Position numbers and translations under genes: made by a program. 64,000 nucleotides of DNA from Flavobacterium terrisoli (lineage in GTDB: Bacteria > Bacteroidota > Bacteroidia > Flavobacteriales > Flavobacteriaceae): contig NZ_JARGNA010000002.1 of the NCBI RefSeq assembly GCF_030167905.1, positions 400,164 to 464,163 of the forward strand, written 5' to 3'. Positions 45,489-54,249 of the stretch are shown here, piece after piece (position 1 is the first letter of the stretch; each line of letters begins with the position of its first letter). The notes beneath the pieces were generated by a model that ran no database searches, had not been told where the DNA came from, and was given only the letters and a program-made list of their open reading frames with translations.

Positions 45489-45536
45489 GTCTTATGAGAC
45501 ACCCGAGGCGAAGCCGAATTGTTCGGAGCGCATCGG
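45489..45536 (+). promoter_or_regulatory. Double-hairpin leader before the beta-barrel receptor gene
   Basis: Two adjacent hairpins: GTCT-TATG-AGAC at 45489-45500, and a longer one at 45503-45536 with nested pairs CCGA/TCGG, GCG/CGC and CCGAA/TTCGG around a TTG loop. No T-run follows, so it is not a standard terminator. It lies in the leader 61 nt before the receptor start. It could be an RNA regulatory structure or a dispersed repeat. Confidence 0.4.
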
Positions 45537-45596
45537 AGAAAATCATCATCAATCAATCGGATATCAGTTTTACTGATGTTCATAAATCAATCAAAA

Positions 45597-47801
45597 ATGA
45601 AATCAATAAGCATTACCCTATGCTTACTCGTCACGAGTATGCTTTTTGCGCAGGAAGCGCCAAGTCAGTCGACTGAAACTCCAAAGCCGACTTCAGAAAA
45701 AACAAACGAACTGAAAGAAGTTACCATTTACGGCAACAAAAAACAGTATCTCAAAGTAGAATCCGATAAAACGACGATCAGCGTCAGAGACAATGCCATG
45801 CTAAACAGCGGCAGCAGCCTCGAAGCGGTGAAAAAAATTCCCGGTGTGATTACTTCGCCAACCGGAACCATTACTTTAAACAGTAAAGGTGTTACCATTT
45901 ATATAGATGGCGCTCCGAGTTCGCTGAGCGGAACCGATTTGCAAAATTATTTGGCCACACTTCCGGCCAATGCCATTGAAAAAGTGGAGTTGATATACAA
46001 TCCCGGCGCTTCTTATGATGCCGATTCCAGCGGATCGATCATCAATATTGTTACCAGTACCAAACGCAAAAAAGGCATTAATGCCAGTTTCAATATCAAC
46101 TATAATTTCAATCAATACCAAAAGCCAAGTCCGCAGATTTTATTGAACGGAAAAGTAAAGGAATTGAGTTGGCAAACGATGATTGGCTACAATTATATCG
46201 ATAGTGAAAGCAACAACAAAAACGATCAAACCTTCACCTCTTTTGACCCAGATGAACACCTACTGCAAAAAAACTTAGTCAAATTTACCAATCGAAATTT
46301 CTATTTCAGAACCGGTACGAATTACAAACTGAATGAAAAATCCAATTTGTTGTTCAATTACAATCTCAATTTAGGGAATGACCGCATTGTTGCTGACGGA
46401 ACAACCGTTGGCACCGGAATTGACTATTCGAATGCCAGTTTGTCCAAAATGAAAAACAGCGTCAACGAGTTGAGTTTGCAATACAAAACCAAATTGGATA
46501 CGATTGGCCGAACTTTAGACATTACAGCCTACAGCAACTTTTTCAGCCGTTCACCTAAGACCAATTCCATTGGGGAAAATAATGGCACTCCGGCGTTTTA
46601 CAGCGGAGATGTCGATTTTAATATGGCCAATTATTACCTGAAATATGATTTTGCCATTCCGTTTAACAAAGCCAATTTCTCCGTTAATACCGGTGGAAAG
46701 TTCAACTACATCAAAGTGGATGACAAAGGGATTTACAATCTGAACACAACAGCTGCTTCCATAATTGACTTTGATTATACCGAATCCAATTTGGCTTTTT
46801 ATGTCGAAGCCAGAAAGAAAATCAAGAAGTTCAATTTCACCGCCGGTCTTCGTTTTGAGGATTATAATGTAGACCGAACAGCCGTTCAGGAAGGCGATGA
46901 AACCGAAGTGAATTTCAAGAATACCAACTTTTTCCCGAATGCCAGTGCGATGTATGAATTCAATGAGAACATGAACATCACGGCTTCCTATTCGAAGAAA
47001 ATACAGCAAGCCGATTACAATGTTTTGGATCCGAATAACTTTGCCAACTTTGATCAATACAACTCGTCGCAGGGAAATCCGTTTCTAAAACCGGCCTTTT
47101 TTGACAATTTCGAGGTAAAATTTACGGCTTTTCAGTTTGTGAGTTTGGGTGGAAATTACACTATTGCACGCGACAGGAACAATTTTATTTTCACCGCAGA
47201 ACCGGGAGAATTGGTGAGCAATCAAACTTTCCAACAGTTTGACAAAGTAAAAACGATGAGTTTGTTTGCCTCATTCCCGGTTCCATTGGATTATTTCTTC
47301 AAAAGCAAAGAGGAATTCCAAAAGCGTATGGCGAACATGGACAATATGAATTATATTTTCTTCAATGTCAATTATATCAAAACGACCACAGAAGGATATG
47401 ATTTCTCGTTTGAGAGCAAACCTATCCTGAATTATTCAGCGCAGGCACAATTCATTTTGCCATGGGGAATCAAAAACTCGATGTCCTATTTTATTTTGCC
47501 AAAAGGCACTTGGGAAATTTACCAAATCACCAAACCGATTCAGCAGTTTGACATTTCGTTCAACAAGGATTTCATGAACAAAAACCTGAAAATAGGATTG
47601 CATTGTTTTGATGTTTTCAATTCCAACGAAGTCAATGCTTTGGTTTCTTCGACCAATTTAGAGACCAAATTCTATCAGAAGCAGGATTCAAGAACCTTTA
47701 GATTATCATTGACCTACAACTTTGGTGATTTGAGCCTGAAAAAGGAGAACACCGAAATCAACATCGAGAAAAACCAATCCGGTGGCGGTTTTATGAAATA
47801 A
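45597..47801 (+). CDS. TonB-dependent-receptor-like outer membrane beta-barrel protein
   Basis: A 734-residue outer membrane protein of the OMP_b-brl_3 type. ATG 45597 gives the signal peptide MKSISITLCLLVTSMLFAQ; the frame open to 45519 is not used. After a Thr/Ser/Pro-rich linker comes a TonB-box-like 'NELKEVTIYGNKKQY', a plug domain ('SSLEAVKKIPGVITSPTGTI', 'IEKVELIYNPGASYDADSSG'), and a long barrel ending 'TFRLSLTYNFGDLSLKKEN' plus a short tail. No N-terminal carboxypeptidase-like domain is present. It probably imports a ligand with TonB energy; ligand unknown. No SusD partner is adjacent. Confidence 0.9.
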   Translation: MKSISITLCLLVTSMLFAQEAPSQSTETPKPTSEKTNELKEVTIYGNKKQYLKVESDKTTISVRDNAMLNSGSSLEAVKKIPGVITSPTGTITLNSKGVTIYIDGAPSSLSGTDLQNYLATLPANAIEKVELIYNPGASYDADSSGSIINIVTSTKRKKGINASFNINYNFNQYQKPSPQILLNGKVKELSWQTMIGYNYIDSESNNKNDQTFTSFDPDEHLLQKNLVKFTNRNFYFRTGTNYKLNEKSNLLFNYNLNLGNDRIVADGTTVGTGIDYSNASLSKMKNSVNELSLQYKTKLDTIGRTLDITAYSNFFSRSPKTNSIGENNGTPAFYSGDVDFNMANYYLKYDFAIPFNKANFSVNTGGKFNYIKVDDKGIYNLNTTAASIIDFDYTESNLAFYVEARKKIKKFNFTAGLRFEDYNVDRTAVQEGDETEVNFKNTNFFPNASAMYEFNENMNITASYSKKIQQADYNVLDPNNFANFDQYNSSQGNPFLKPAFFDNFEVKFTAFQFVSLGGNYTIARDRNNFIFTAEPGELVSNQTFQQFDKVKTMSLFASFPVPLDYFFKSKEEFQKRMANMDNMNYIFFNVNYIKTTTEGYDFSFESKPILNYSAQAQFILPWGIKNSMSYFILPKGTWEIYQITKPIQQFDISFNKDFMNKNLKIGLHCFDVFNSNEVNALVSSTNLETKFYQKQDSRTFRLSLTYNFGDLSLKKENTEINIEKNQSGGGFMK

Positions 47802-47820
47802 GGAATGCATGTATAAAAAT

Positions 47821-47849
47821 AAAAAATCCCTCAGTTGAGGGATTTTTTT
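47821..47849. terminator. Bidirectional terminator
   Basis: A 13-bp nearly perfect stem (AAAAAATCCCTCA and TGAGGGATTTTTT) between the receptor gene and converging clpX. Confidence 0.9.
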
Positions 47850-49080
47850 ATGATGCTATTTCTAAACGCTTTAATAAGTTTTTGGTCAACGCATCGTGCG
47901 TATAATCCAAATCGATGTGGAGTTCTTTTTCGTCTGAACTTGGCAAGTCATACATCGCATCGGTTAGAATTGCTTCGCATAACGAACGCAATCCACGGGC
48001 GCCGAGTTTGTATTCCAATGCTTTTTCCACGATATAATCTAAAGCTTCATTGGTAATGGTGAATTTCACATCATCCATCGCGAATAGCTTTTCATATTGC
48101 TTGATTAACGCATTTTTTGGCTCGGTCAAAATCGCTCTCAACGTTTCCTTGTCTAGCGGATTCATGTGCGTCAACACCGGTAAACGACCAATGATTTCAG
48201 GAATTAAACCAAAATCTTTGATGTCTTTCGGGATTACATATTGCAACAAATTGTTTTTGTCGATGCCTTCCGCATTTTTTGAAGTGGAATAACCAATCGC
48301 CTGACGGTTCAATCTTTTCGAAATGATTCTTTCAATACCGTCAAAAGCACCACCGGCAATAAACAAGATATCTTTGGTATTGACTTCAACGAATTTTTGG
48401 TCGGGATGTTTTCTGCCACCTTTTGGCGGTACGTTTACCATTGTTCCTTCCAATAATTTCAATAAGGCCTGTTGTACACCTTCACCCGAAACATCACGTG
48501 TGATGGATGGATTGTCGCTTTTGCGGGCAATCTTATCAATTTCATCAATGAATACAATTCCTCTTTCTGCTTTTGGCACATCATAATCGGCTGCCTGTAG
48601 CAAACGTGTCAAAATACTTTCCACATCTTCACCCACATAACCGGCTTCTGTCAATACGGTGGCATCAACGATAGCCAATGGAACGTCCAACATTCGGGCG
48701 ATGGTTTTGGCCACCAATGTTTTTCCGGTACCGGTTTGGCCAACCATAATGATATTGGATTTTTCAATCTCTACATCTTCTTCATGTTGGAGCTGCATCA
48801 ATCTTTTGTAGTGATTGTAAACGGCCACCGACATTACTTTTTTGGTTTGATCCTGCCCAATCACGTATTGGTCAAGAAATGCGCGGATTTCCTTTGGCTT
48901 TTTCAAAACCAAATCGGCTGATTGCTTTGCGGCGCTCGATCCTTTTAATTCTTCTAAAACTATTCCGTGTGCCTGCTCAATACATCGATCACAAACATGC
49001 GCATTTATTCCGGCGATCAATAAATTGGTCTCCGGCTTTTTTCGTCCACAAAAGGAACATTCTAAAACTTGTTTTGCCAT
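47848..49080 (-). CDS. clpX: ATP-dependent Clp protease ATP-binding subunit ClpX
   Basis: ClpX (410 residues) unfolds tagged proteins and feeds them to ClpP. The zinc-binding domain has Cys8, Cys11, Cys30 and Cys33. AAA+ motifs: Walker A '[18 protein letters not shown]', Walker B '[12 protein letters not shown]', pore loop '[10 protein letters not shown]' and the IGF-type ClpP-docking loop replaced by 'QAIGYSTSK'. Sensor 2 lies in '[16 protein letters not shown]'. It is downstream of clpP and tig on the same strand, the usual order, with 71 nt of repeat-rich DNA before its start. Confidence 0.97.
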   Translation of the reverse strand: MAKQVLECSFCGRKKPETNLLIAGINAHVCDRCIEQAHGIVLEELKGSSAAKQSADLVLKKPKEIRAFLDQYVIGQDQTKKVMSVAVYNHYKRLMQLQHEEDVEIEKSNIIMVGQTGTGKTLVAKTIARMLDVPLAIVDATVLTEAGYVGEDVESILTRLLQAADYDVPKAERGIVFIDEIDKIARKSDNPSITRDVSGEGVQQALLKLLEGTMVNVPPKGGRKHPDQKFVEVNTKDILFIAGGAFDGIERIISKRLNRQAIGYSTSKNAEGIDKNNLLQYVIPKDIKDFGLIPEIIGRLPVLTHMNPLDKETLRAILTEPKNALIKQYEKLFAMDDVKFTITNEALDYIVEKALEYKLGARGLRSLCEAILTDAMYDLPSSDEKELHIDLDYTHDALTKNLLKRLEIAS

Positions 49081-49094
49081 TTTTTTTAGTTAGC

Positions 49095-49148
49095 AGAAGG
49101 CAGATTTAAGAAGGCAGATGTTTTCTGCGTTCTATTTTCTGCGTTCTG
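49095..49148. repeat. Two paired short direct repeats before clpX
   Basis: AGAAGGCAGAT occurs twice (from 49095 and 49110) and TTTTCTGCGTTCT twice (49121-49133, 49136-49148), each pair spaced 15 nt apart. The AGAAGGCAGA word recurs at 54162 before nadK. Confidence 0.6.
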
Positions 49149-49151
49149 AAT

Positions 49152-49838
49152 TTATCTTCTTAACACTTCATCAATCATTCCGTAGGTCTTCGCTTCATCG
49201 GCAATCATCCAGTAATCGCGTTCGGAGTCTTTGTGTACTTTATCAAAAGGCTGTCCTGAATGGTGCGAAATGATTTGGTATAATTCATCTTTCAGTTTCA
49301 ACATTTCCTTTAAGTTGATTTCCATATCGGTTGCCACACCTTGTGCGCCACCTGACGGTTGGTGAATCATCACTCTTGAATGTGGTAATGCTGACCGTTT
49401 TCCGGCGGCACCGGCACACAATAAAACCGCACCCATTGATGCTGCCATTCCGGTACAGATGGTTGCCACATCGGGTTTGATGTATTGCATGGTATCATAA
49501 ATCCCAAGACCTGCGTAAACGCTTCCGCCCGGAGAATTAATATAGATTTGGATGTCTTTTGAAGCATCAACACTTTCCAAAAACAACAATTGCGCTTGGA
49601 TGATGTTGGCCATATAATCATCAACTCCTGTTCCCATAAAGATGATTCTGTCCATCATCAAACGGGAGAATACGTCGAGTTGCGAGATATTCATTTGGCG
49701 TTCTTCAATAATATAAGGTGTCATGCTACTTACGATTTTATCGTAATACATACTGTTTACGCCATGTTTTTTGGTAGCAAATTTTTTAAATTGCTTCGCC
49801 AGTTCGAGCGTAGCTCTCGTGTCTTTTCCGTAGTCCAT
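49152..49838 (-). CDS. clpP: ATP-dependent Clp protease proteolytic subunit ClpP
   Basis: ClpP (228 residues) is the serine protease barrel of ClpXP. The triad is Ser134 ('GMAASMGAVLL'), His159 ('RVMIHQPSGG') and Asp208 ('DSERDYWM'), with the same spacing (25 and 49) as in E. coli ClpP. The N-terminal ~38 residues before 'YYDKIVSSMTPYIIEER' form a longer propeptide-like extension. It is separated from clpX by 71 nt and from tig by 295 nt holding a structured element. Confidence 0.97.
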   Translation of the reverse strand: MDYGKDTRATLELAKQFKKFATKKHGVNSMYYDKIVSSMTPYIIEERQMNISQLDVFSRLMMDRIIFMGTGVDDYMANIIQAQLLFLESVDASKDIQIYINSPGGSVYAGLGIYDTMQYIKPDVATICTGMAASMGAVLLCAGAAGKRSALPHSRVMIHQPSGGAQGVATDMEINLKEMLKLKDELYQIISHHSGQPFDKVHKDSERDYWMIADEAKTYGMIDEVLRR

Positions 49839-49844
49839 TTTATT

Positions 49845-49876
49845 AGTTATGAATTAAGAGTTATAAGTTATGAATT
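49845..49876. repeat. Direct repeat in front of clpP
   Basis: AGTTATGAATT occurs twice (49845-49855, 49866-49876) separated by AAGAGTTATA. Read on the clpP strand this is an AT-only leader containing TCTTAATTC, directly before the ATG, similar to the nadK leader. Confidence 0.55.
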
Positions 49877-49909
49877 CTTCTTTTGGTTAGTCAAAGTTCG
49901 TGCCTTCTT

Positions 49910-49934
49910 TTAAAAGTGACAATGTGTCGCTTTA
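49910..49934. other. Hairpin upstream of clpP
   Basis: AAAGTGACA-ATG-TGTCGCTTT forms a 9-bp stem with one G-U or mismatch pair, about 80 nt before clpP. It could be part of the clpP leader or delimit the structured element beside it. Confidence 0.4.
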
Positions 49935-49940
49935 ACTTAA

Positions 49941-50050
49941 AAACCCTAGCCCGGATGGAAGCGGCATCCTTTTTATTGTTTGTTGAAAAGCCCTTCGACT
50001 GCGCTCAGGGTGACAAACAATAAAAAGATATAGCGGACAGCCGGAAAAAG
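49941..50050 (+). ncRNA. Flavo-1-like structured RNA element with palindrome in its loop
   Basis: This fills most of the 295-nt gap between clpP and tig. Conserved-looking blocks are 'AGCCCGGATGGAAGCGGCAT' (from 49949) and 'GATATAGCGGACAGCCGGAA' (from 50028). CCGG at 49951-49954 pairs with CCGG at 50041-50044. A 15-bp A/T-rich stem (CTTTTTATTGTTTGT with ACAAACAATAAAAAG) lies between them. The stem is capped by an imperfect palindrome, CCCTTCGACTGCGCTCAGGG (49991-50010), a word found as a dispersed repeat in many bacteria. The design matches elements scattered through Flavobacterium genomes, which I believe are Rfam Flavo-1. Strand is inferred from the purine-rich conserved blocks. Confidence 0.5.
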
Positions 50051-50059
50051 CTTCACACG

Positions 50060-50076
50060 AGCAAAGCGAACTGACG
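50060..50076 (+). repeat. Short intergenic repeat, copy 2
   Basis: AGCAAAGCGAACTGACG, 15 of 17 bases identical to 42866-42882; lies between the Flavo-1-like element and the tig terminator. Confidence 0.45.
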
Positions 50077-50083
50077 TCAGTAA

Positions 50084-50112
50084 ATAAAAAAGCGCCAAAT
50101 TACTTTGACGCT
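50084..50112 (-). terminator. Terminator of tig
   Basis: On the minus strand AGCGTCAAA-GTAA-TTTGGCGCT (9-bp stem, one G-U) is followed by TTTTTTATTT, 22 nt after the tig stop. Confidence 0.85.
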
Positions 50113-50133
50113 CAAATATAGTAAAATATATTA

Positions 50134-51468
50134 TTAGTGTTTTAATTCACCATACATTGCTTTGATGAACTCATCGTAGCTTACTTCTTTTGACTTGGCT
50201 TTTACTTTGTCTTTGAAAAGATTTAGCATTTTTTCATTCATTACCTGTTCTGACAAACGACGAACTTCGTCCTGGTTTGACATTACACGTGCCACGATTC
50301 CCTGAACATCTTCGTCAGACGGATCCATTTGACCGAATTGTGCCATTTGTTTTTTGATCACTTCAGAAGTGTACGCTTTCAAGTCATCGAAAGTGATTTG
50401 CAATCCATTTTCGGTGATGATTTTTCCTTCGATTAGTTGGTAACGCAACCCGTTTTCTGATTTGGCATATTCTGCTTCTGCTTCTTCAGCGCTTAATGGG
50501 TTTTCACCAGCTGATTGGATCCATTTTTTCAAGAAACCTGCAGGCAAATCAAACTTCGTGTTGGCGATTAATGACTCAGTCACATCGTTTAAGAATTTTT
50601 GGTCTGCTTGTTGCGCGAATTGCTTTTCGGCGTCTTCCTTGATTTTGGCTTTTAATTCAGCTACAGAAGTTACCACTTTTGGCCCGAATAATTTATCAAA
50701 TAATTCTTGGTCTAAAGTTGCCGGTTCGTGAGTGGTTACTTCGTCGATAGTGAAAGTTACTTCAACATCTAATCCGTGAACGTCATCGTGACCAACGGCT
50801 AAATAATCCATCAATTTGTGATCATCATCAAATAAACCTTTGGTTTTTAAGGTAACTATATCACCTACTTTTTTACCGATGAAAGCTTTTGCAGTTTTCT
50901 TGTCTGCAAAAACGTCTAACGCCAAAGTCGTTCTGTTGTTGATGCCTTTTTCTTCGTTGGCAAAAACACCCGAAACGTCATTTCCTTCTTCTACTGTATC
51001 TTTAGCGATTAGTTTTCCGTATTGTTTTTGGATACGGGCAACCTGGTCGTTCAACATTTTGTCGTCGGCAACGATTTTGTATTGTACAACATTGTTTTTC
51101 GCAGTCAAATCCACATTGAATTCAGGAGCTAAACCTAATTCGAATTCAAATTTATAGTCTTCTAAATCCCAGTTGAAATCTTCGGTTACTTTTGGTAGCG
51201 GATTTCCAAGGATATCTAATTTTTCTTCTACTAAATAATTGTTCAGATTATCTTGCAACAATTTGTTTACTTCATCCAATAAAACGGCTTTCCCGTATTG
51301 TTTTTGGATTAAACTCATCGGCACTGCTCCTTTTCTGAAACCGGGAATAGCAGCATTTTTTCTATAATCTGCTAATACTTTCTCTACTTTTTCTGCGTAA
51401 TCCGATTTTGATACTTCAACAGTAACTACAGCATTTAATGCGTCTACATTATTTCTTGTGATGTTCAT
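50134..51468 (-). CDS. tig: Trigger factor
   Basis: Ribosome-associated chaperone, 444 residues. The N-terminal ribosome-binding domain carries the signature 'IPGFRKGAVPMSLIQKQYGK' (FRK loop). A PPIase-like middle domain spans about 150-235 ('EEGNDVSGVFANEEKGINNR', 'FIGKKVGDIVTLKTKG'), though conserved FKBP active-site residues are not obvious. The helical C-terminal arms follow ('EQVMNEKMLNLFKDKVKAKS'). It starts the tig-clpP-clpX block but ends in its own terminator, so clpP is probably transcribed separately. Confidence 0.96.
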   Translation of the reverse strand: MNITRNNVDALNAVVTVEVSKSDYAEKVEKVLADYRKNAAIPGFRKGAVPMSLIQKQYGKAVLLDEVNKLLQDNLNNYLVEEKLDILGNPLPKVTEDFNWDLEDYKFEFELGLAPEFNVDLTAKNNVVQYKIVADDKMLNDQVARIQKQYGKLIAKDTVEEGNDVSGVFANEEKGINNRTTLALDVFADKKTAKAFIGKKVGDIVTLKTKGLFDDDHKLMDYLAVGHDDVHGLDVEVTFTIDEVTTHEPATLDQELFDKLFGPKVVTSVAELKAKIKEDAEKQFAQQADQKFLNDVTESLIANTKFDLPAGFLKKWIQSAGENPLSAEEAEAEYAKSENGLRYQLIEGKIITENGLQITFDDLKAYTSEVIKKQMAQFGQMDPSDEDVQGIVARVMSNQDEVRRLSEQVMNEKMLNLFKDKVKAKSKEVSYDEFIKAMYGELKH

Positions 51469-51557
51469 TTCTTGTGTTTTTTACATACTAAAATTGGGTT
51501 GCAAAATTATAACATTTCTACAACCCAACCAAGTTTATTTTGTTGATTTTAACTGTC

Positions 51558-51905
51558 TTATTTCGACTCGCCTGTAATTTGGAAAACCAATGATTGTGAA
51601 AGCGATAAAATAACACTGAACAACATCGCTGTCCAGAACGAACTGACTTCAAATCCGTCGACAAATTCGTCACAAAGCAAGATGATAATGGCGTTAATGA
51701 CCAGTAAAAATAAACCAAGTGTAAAAAACGTCACCGGCAAAGTCAACAATACCAATATCGGTTTTACAAAAAAGTTCAATAGCCCGAGAACAATGGCTAC
51801 GGTTAAGGCTGTGGTGAATTCATCAACCCTTACGCCCTTCATTAAGTAGGCAATGGCCATTACCAAACCAGCAGTGATAAATATTCTAAGGAGTAGTTTC
51901 ATCAT
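51558..51905 (-). CDS. Phage holin family 4 (DUF360-like) membrane protein
   Basis: A 115-residue protein with four predicted transmembrane helices: about residues 5-22, 30-50, 56-77 and 87-110. 'VRVDEFTTALTVAIVLGLLN' and 'VKPILVLLTLPVTFFTLGLF' are the family signature. Despite the name it is a chromosomal membrane protein widespread in non-phage contexts, and no phage genes are near. It starts 2 nt downstream of the alpha/beta hydrolase stop, so it is likely the last gene of a pdxJ-hydrolase-holin operon. Confidence 0.88.
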   Translation of the reverse strand: MMKLLLRIFITAGLVMAIAYLMKGVRVDEFTTALTVAIVLGLLNFFVKPILVLLTLPVTFFTLGLFLLVINAIIILLCDEFVDGFEVSSFWTAMLFSVILSLSQSLVFQITGESK

Positions 51906-51907
51906 TT

Positions 51908-52669
51908 TTATTTTAAAAATTTAATAGTCTCTTCAAAAAACAACTTCGGATTCTCGGCATGAAGCCAATGGCCAACATTCGGAATTGTTGCTAATTTAAA
52001 ATTAGGAAAATGTTTTTGGATTTCGGGCACATCACTGTCTAAAATGTATTTTGAATTGCCGCCACGGATAAACATTGTGGGTTTGTCAAAATGATTTTCA
52101 GCTGGCAACGCTTCTCCTATGACTTCAATTTTGGCATTAAAAACCGGCAGATTGAATCGGAAAGCGAGTTGTCCGGGTTCTATCCAATACAGGTTTTTCA
52201 TTAAGAATTGGCGTGTGCCAAAATCGGGTATAAACGGATACAAGGTTTCTTCTACTGTTGCTCTGTCGGGTTTTGTGGAAAAATCTACCGCATTCAATCC
52301 GGCTAAAATATCCTGATGGTGCGGCGCATAATATTTCGGACCGATATCGGCGACGATTAGCTTTTCTAACATTTCGGGATAAGTTGTAGCAAAAAGCATC
52401 GCTACTTTGCCACCCATAGAATGACCTATGATGGAAATATTGGACAAATTATGGTCTTGGCAATACTCCAAAATATCATTCGCCATAATCGTATAATTGA
52501 AATCATCGGAATGAAAACTTTTGCCGTGATTGCGCAAATCAATCATGTGTGTCTGGAATCCTTCGGCGGCATAAAGCGAACCAAATGATTTCCAATTATC
52601 ACTCATTCCCAAAAAACCATGAATGATTAAAAGCGGCTGGCCTTCGCCTTCTATTCTGGAGTGCAACAT
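51908..52669 (-). CDS. Alpha/beta hydrolase (YbfF-like esterase)
   Basis: A 253-residue cytosolic alpha/beta hydrolase. The nucleophile elbow is 'IIGHSMGGKVAML' (Ser around residue 86), the oxyanion strand 'PLLIIHGFLGMSDNWKSFG', and the catalytic His is in 'IPNVGHWLHAENPKLF'. It resembles YbfF acyl-CoA/ester hydrolases. It overlaps the pdxJ stop by one base, so the two are translationally coupled. The substrate is unknown. Confidence 0.9.
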   Translation of the reverse strand: MLHSRIEGEGQPLLIIHGFLGMSDNWKSFGSLYAAEGFQTHMIDLRNHGKSFHSDDFNYTIMANDILEYCQDHNLSNISIIGHSMGGKVAMLFATTYPEMLEKLIVADIGPKYYAPHHQDILAGLNAVDFSTKPDRATVEETLYPFIPDFGTRQFLMKNLYWIEPGQLAFRFNLPVFNAKIEVIGEALPAENHFDKPTMFIRGGNSKYILDSDVPEIQKHFPNFKLATIPNVGHWLHAENPKLFFEETIKFLK

Positions 52670-53382
52670 TATTTGAGTTTGTTTAAATACATATTAACAA
52701 CATTATCCAAACCAAGATACAATGCTTCTGAAATCAAGGCATGGCCGATAGAAACTTCCAATAATCCCGGTATATTTTCTTTGAAGAATTGGATATTGTC
52801 CAAACTCAAATCATGTCCGGCGTTGATGCCTAATTCCAATTCATTGGCCAAAACGGCGGCTTTTACATAAGGCTCGATTCCGGCTTTGTTGCCCAAACCA
52901 TATTGATGAGCGAACTCTTCGGTGTACAATTCGATTCTGTCGGTTCCTGTTTTTTTGGCACCTTCAATCATATTTAAAACCGGATCCACAAAGATAGATG
53001 TTCGGATACCGTTGCGTTTGAATTCGGCGATTACTTCGGTTAGATAATCCTGAAATTTTATAGTATCCCAACCCGCAGAAGACGTAATCGCGCCAATTGC
53101 ATCGGGCACCAAAGTCACTTGTTCGGGTTTGCATTCGAGCACCAAATCGATAAAATTGTGTTGCGGATTGCCTTCGATGTTGAATTCGGTATAGACAATC
53201 GGTTTTAAATCGCGCGCATCCTGATAACGGATATGTCTTTCATCGGGTCTTGGATGAATGGTAATTCCTTGGGCTCCGAATTGCTGAATGTCTTTGGCTA
53301 CTTGCAGCAAATCTGGCACATTTCCACCGCGTGCATTTCGCAAAGTGGCTATTTTATTAATGTTTACGCTTAATTTTGTCAT
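52669..53382 (-). CDS. pdxJ: Pyridoxine 5'-phosphate synthase
   Basis: PdxJ (237 residues) condenses 3-amino-2-oxopropyl phosphate with deoxyxylulose 5-phosphate to form PNP in the DXP-dependent vitamin B6 route. Family motifs: '[20 protein letters not shown]', '[20 protein letters not shown]', '[16 protein letters not shown]' and '[16 protein letters not shown]', ending '[16 protein letters not shown]'. The presence of PdxJ fits several PLP enzymes in the window. It heads the operon with the hydrolase and the four-helix membrane protein. Confidence 0.97.
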   Translation of the reverse strand: MTKLSVNINKIATLRNARGGNVPDLLQVAKDIQQFGAQGITIHPRPDERHIRYQDARDLKPIVYTEFNIEGNPQHNFIDLVLECKPEQVTLVPDAIGAITSSAGWDTIKFQDYLTEVIAEFKRNGIRTSIFVDPVLNMIEGAKKTGTDRIELYTEEFAHQYGLGNKAGIEPYVKAAVLANELELGINAGHDLSLDNIQFFKENIPGLLEVSIGHALISEALYLGLDNVVNMYLNKLK

Positions 53383-53497
53383 GGCAATTTTTGATAAAAC
53401 TTATCTTTTAAAAATGTGATTACAAAAATACAAAGTAAAACTAAGTTCGAATGTCCTAAAATTTGATTATTTTGCAGTCGCTAAAAGAAAAGAATAC

Positions 53498-54157
53498 ATG
53501 AGAGAACTTTCGGAATACATCAATAACGATTTTAAACCATTTAAGAGTACTGAAACCGTAGCGGACATTCAGGATTTTTTTGCCGAAGGCACTTATTCCC
53601 ATTTTCCGGTTTTGGACCATGGCGTTTATTTAGGTTGCATTTCGGGTGTTGATGCTGAAACTTTTGAATCCAAAAAAACCATTTCCGAATACCGCTATGC
53701 GCTGGAAGGTTTTTTTGTGAGAAACGGAATGATTTGGCTGGATGTTTTAGAGGTTTTTGCCCGTAACAATGCCAATTTGGTTCCGATTTTGGATGATACC
53801 AATAAATATGTCGGCTATTATGAAATCACCGACGTGATTAAGTTTTTAAACGAAACACCATTCCTAAAAGAAACCGGCGGCATCATTATCGTGGAGAAAT
53901 CGACCAATGATTATTCGATGAGTCAGATTACACAGATTGTGGAAAGCAACAACGGTAAGTTATTGGGTGTTTTTGTTTCGGAAGCCAATGCCGAAAAAGT
54001 ACAGGTAACGATTAAAATTACTTTGGGCGGCATGAATGAAATCATCCAGTCGTTCAGACGCTATAATTATGAAATTGTTTCGGAACACCACGAAGATGAT
54101 TATATGAATACACTGAAAGAGCGTTCTGAATACTTGGATAAATATTTAAATATGTAA
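53498..54157 (+). CDS. CBS domain protein
   Basis: A 219-residue cytosolic protein. Two CBS motifs occupy roughly residues 15-125 ('VADIQDFFAEGTYSHFPVLD' and 'VLEVFARNNANLVPILDDTN'), followed by an ACT-like domain at about 130-200 ('GGIIIVEKSTNDYSMSQITQ', 'VQVTIKITLGGMNEIIQSF'). CBS pairs bind adenosyl ligands such as AMP, ATP or SAM and regulate partners. Its neighbour is nadK, also an adenosine-nucleotide enzyme, 97 nt downstream; a shared transcript is possible. The regulated target is unknown. Confidence 0.88.
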   Translation: MRELSEYINNDFKPFKSTETVADIQDFFAEGTYSHFPVLDHGVYLGCISGVDAETFESKKTISEYRYALEGFFVRNGMIWLDVLEVFARNNANLVPILDDTNKYVGYYEITDVIKFLNETPFLKETGGIIIVEKSTNDYSMSQITQIVESNNGKLLGVFVSEANAEKVQVTIKITLGGMNEIIQSFRRYNYEIVSEHHEDDYMNTLKERSEYLDKYLNM

Positions 54158-54161
54158 AAAT

Positions 54162-54249
54162 AGAAGGCAGAAAGCAGAAGACAGAAAGCAGAAGGTTGAA
54201 AAATCGAAATTGCAGTTCTGAAGTCTTAATTCTTAATTCTTAATTCTTA
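54162..54249 (+). repeat. Simple repeats in the nadK leader
   Basis: An A/G-rich tract built from AGAAGGCAG, AAAGCAG and AGACAG units (54162-54195) is followed by a 7-nt tandem repeat, CTTAATT, 3.5 copies (54225-54249), ending 5 nt before the nadK ATG. Confidence 0.75.

Noticed and set aside
45494..45676. A 60-residue frame overlapping the receptor start
   Set aside because: It runs out of frame through the receptor signal peptide and its start lies in the hairpin region; it looks like a shadow.
49980..50015. The CCCTTCGACTGCGCTCAGGG palindrome as a transcription terminator
   Set aside because: It has no adjacent T-run and sits inside a larger stem, so it is better explained as a dispersed palindrome in the RNA-like element.
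51558..51905. The 'phage holin family' protein as evidence of a prophage
   Set aside because: No other phage genes are nearby, and this four-helix family is a common chromosomal membrane protein in Bacteroidota, here in an operon with pdxJ.
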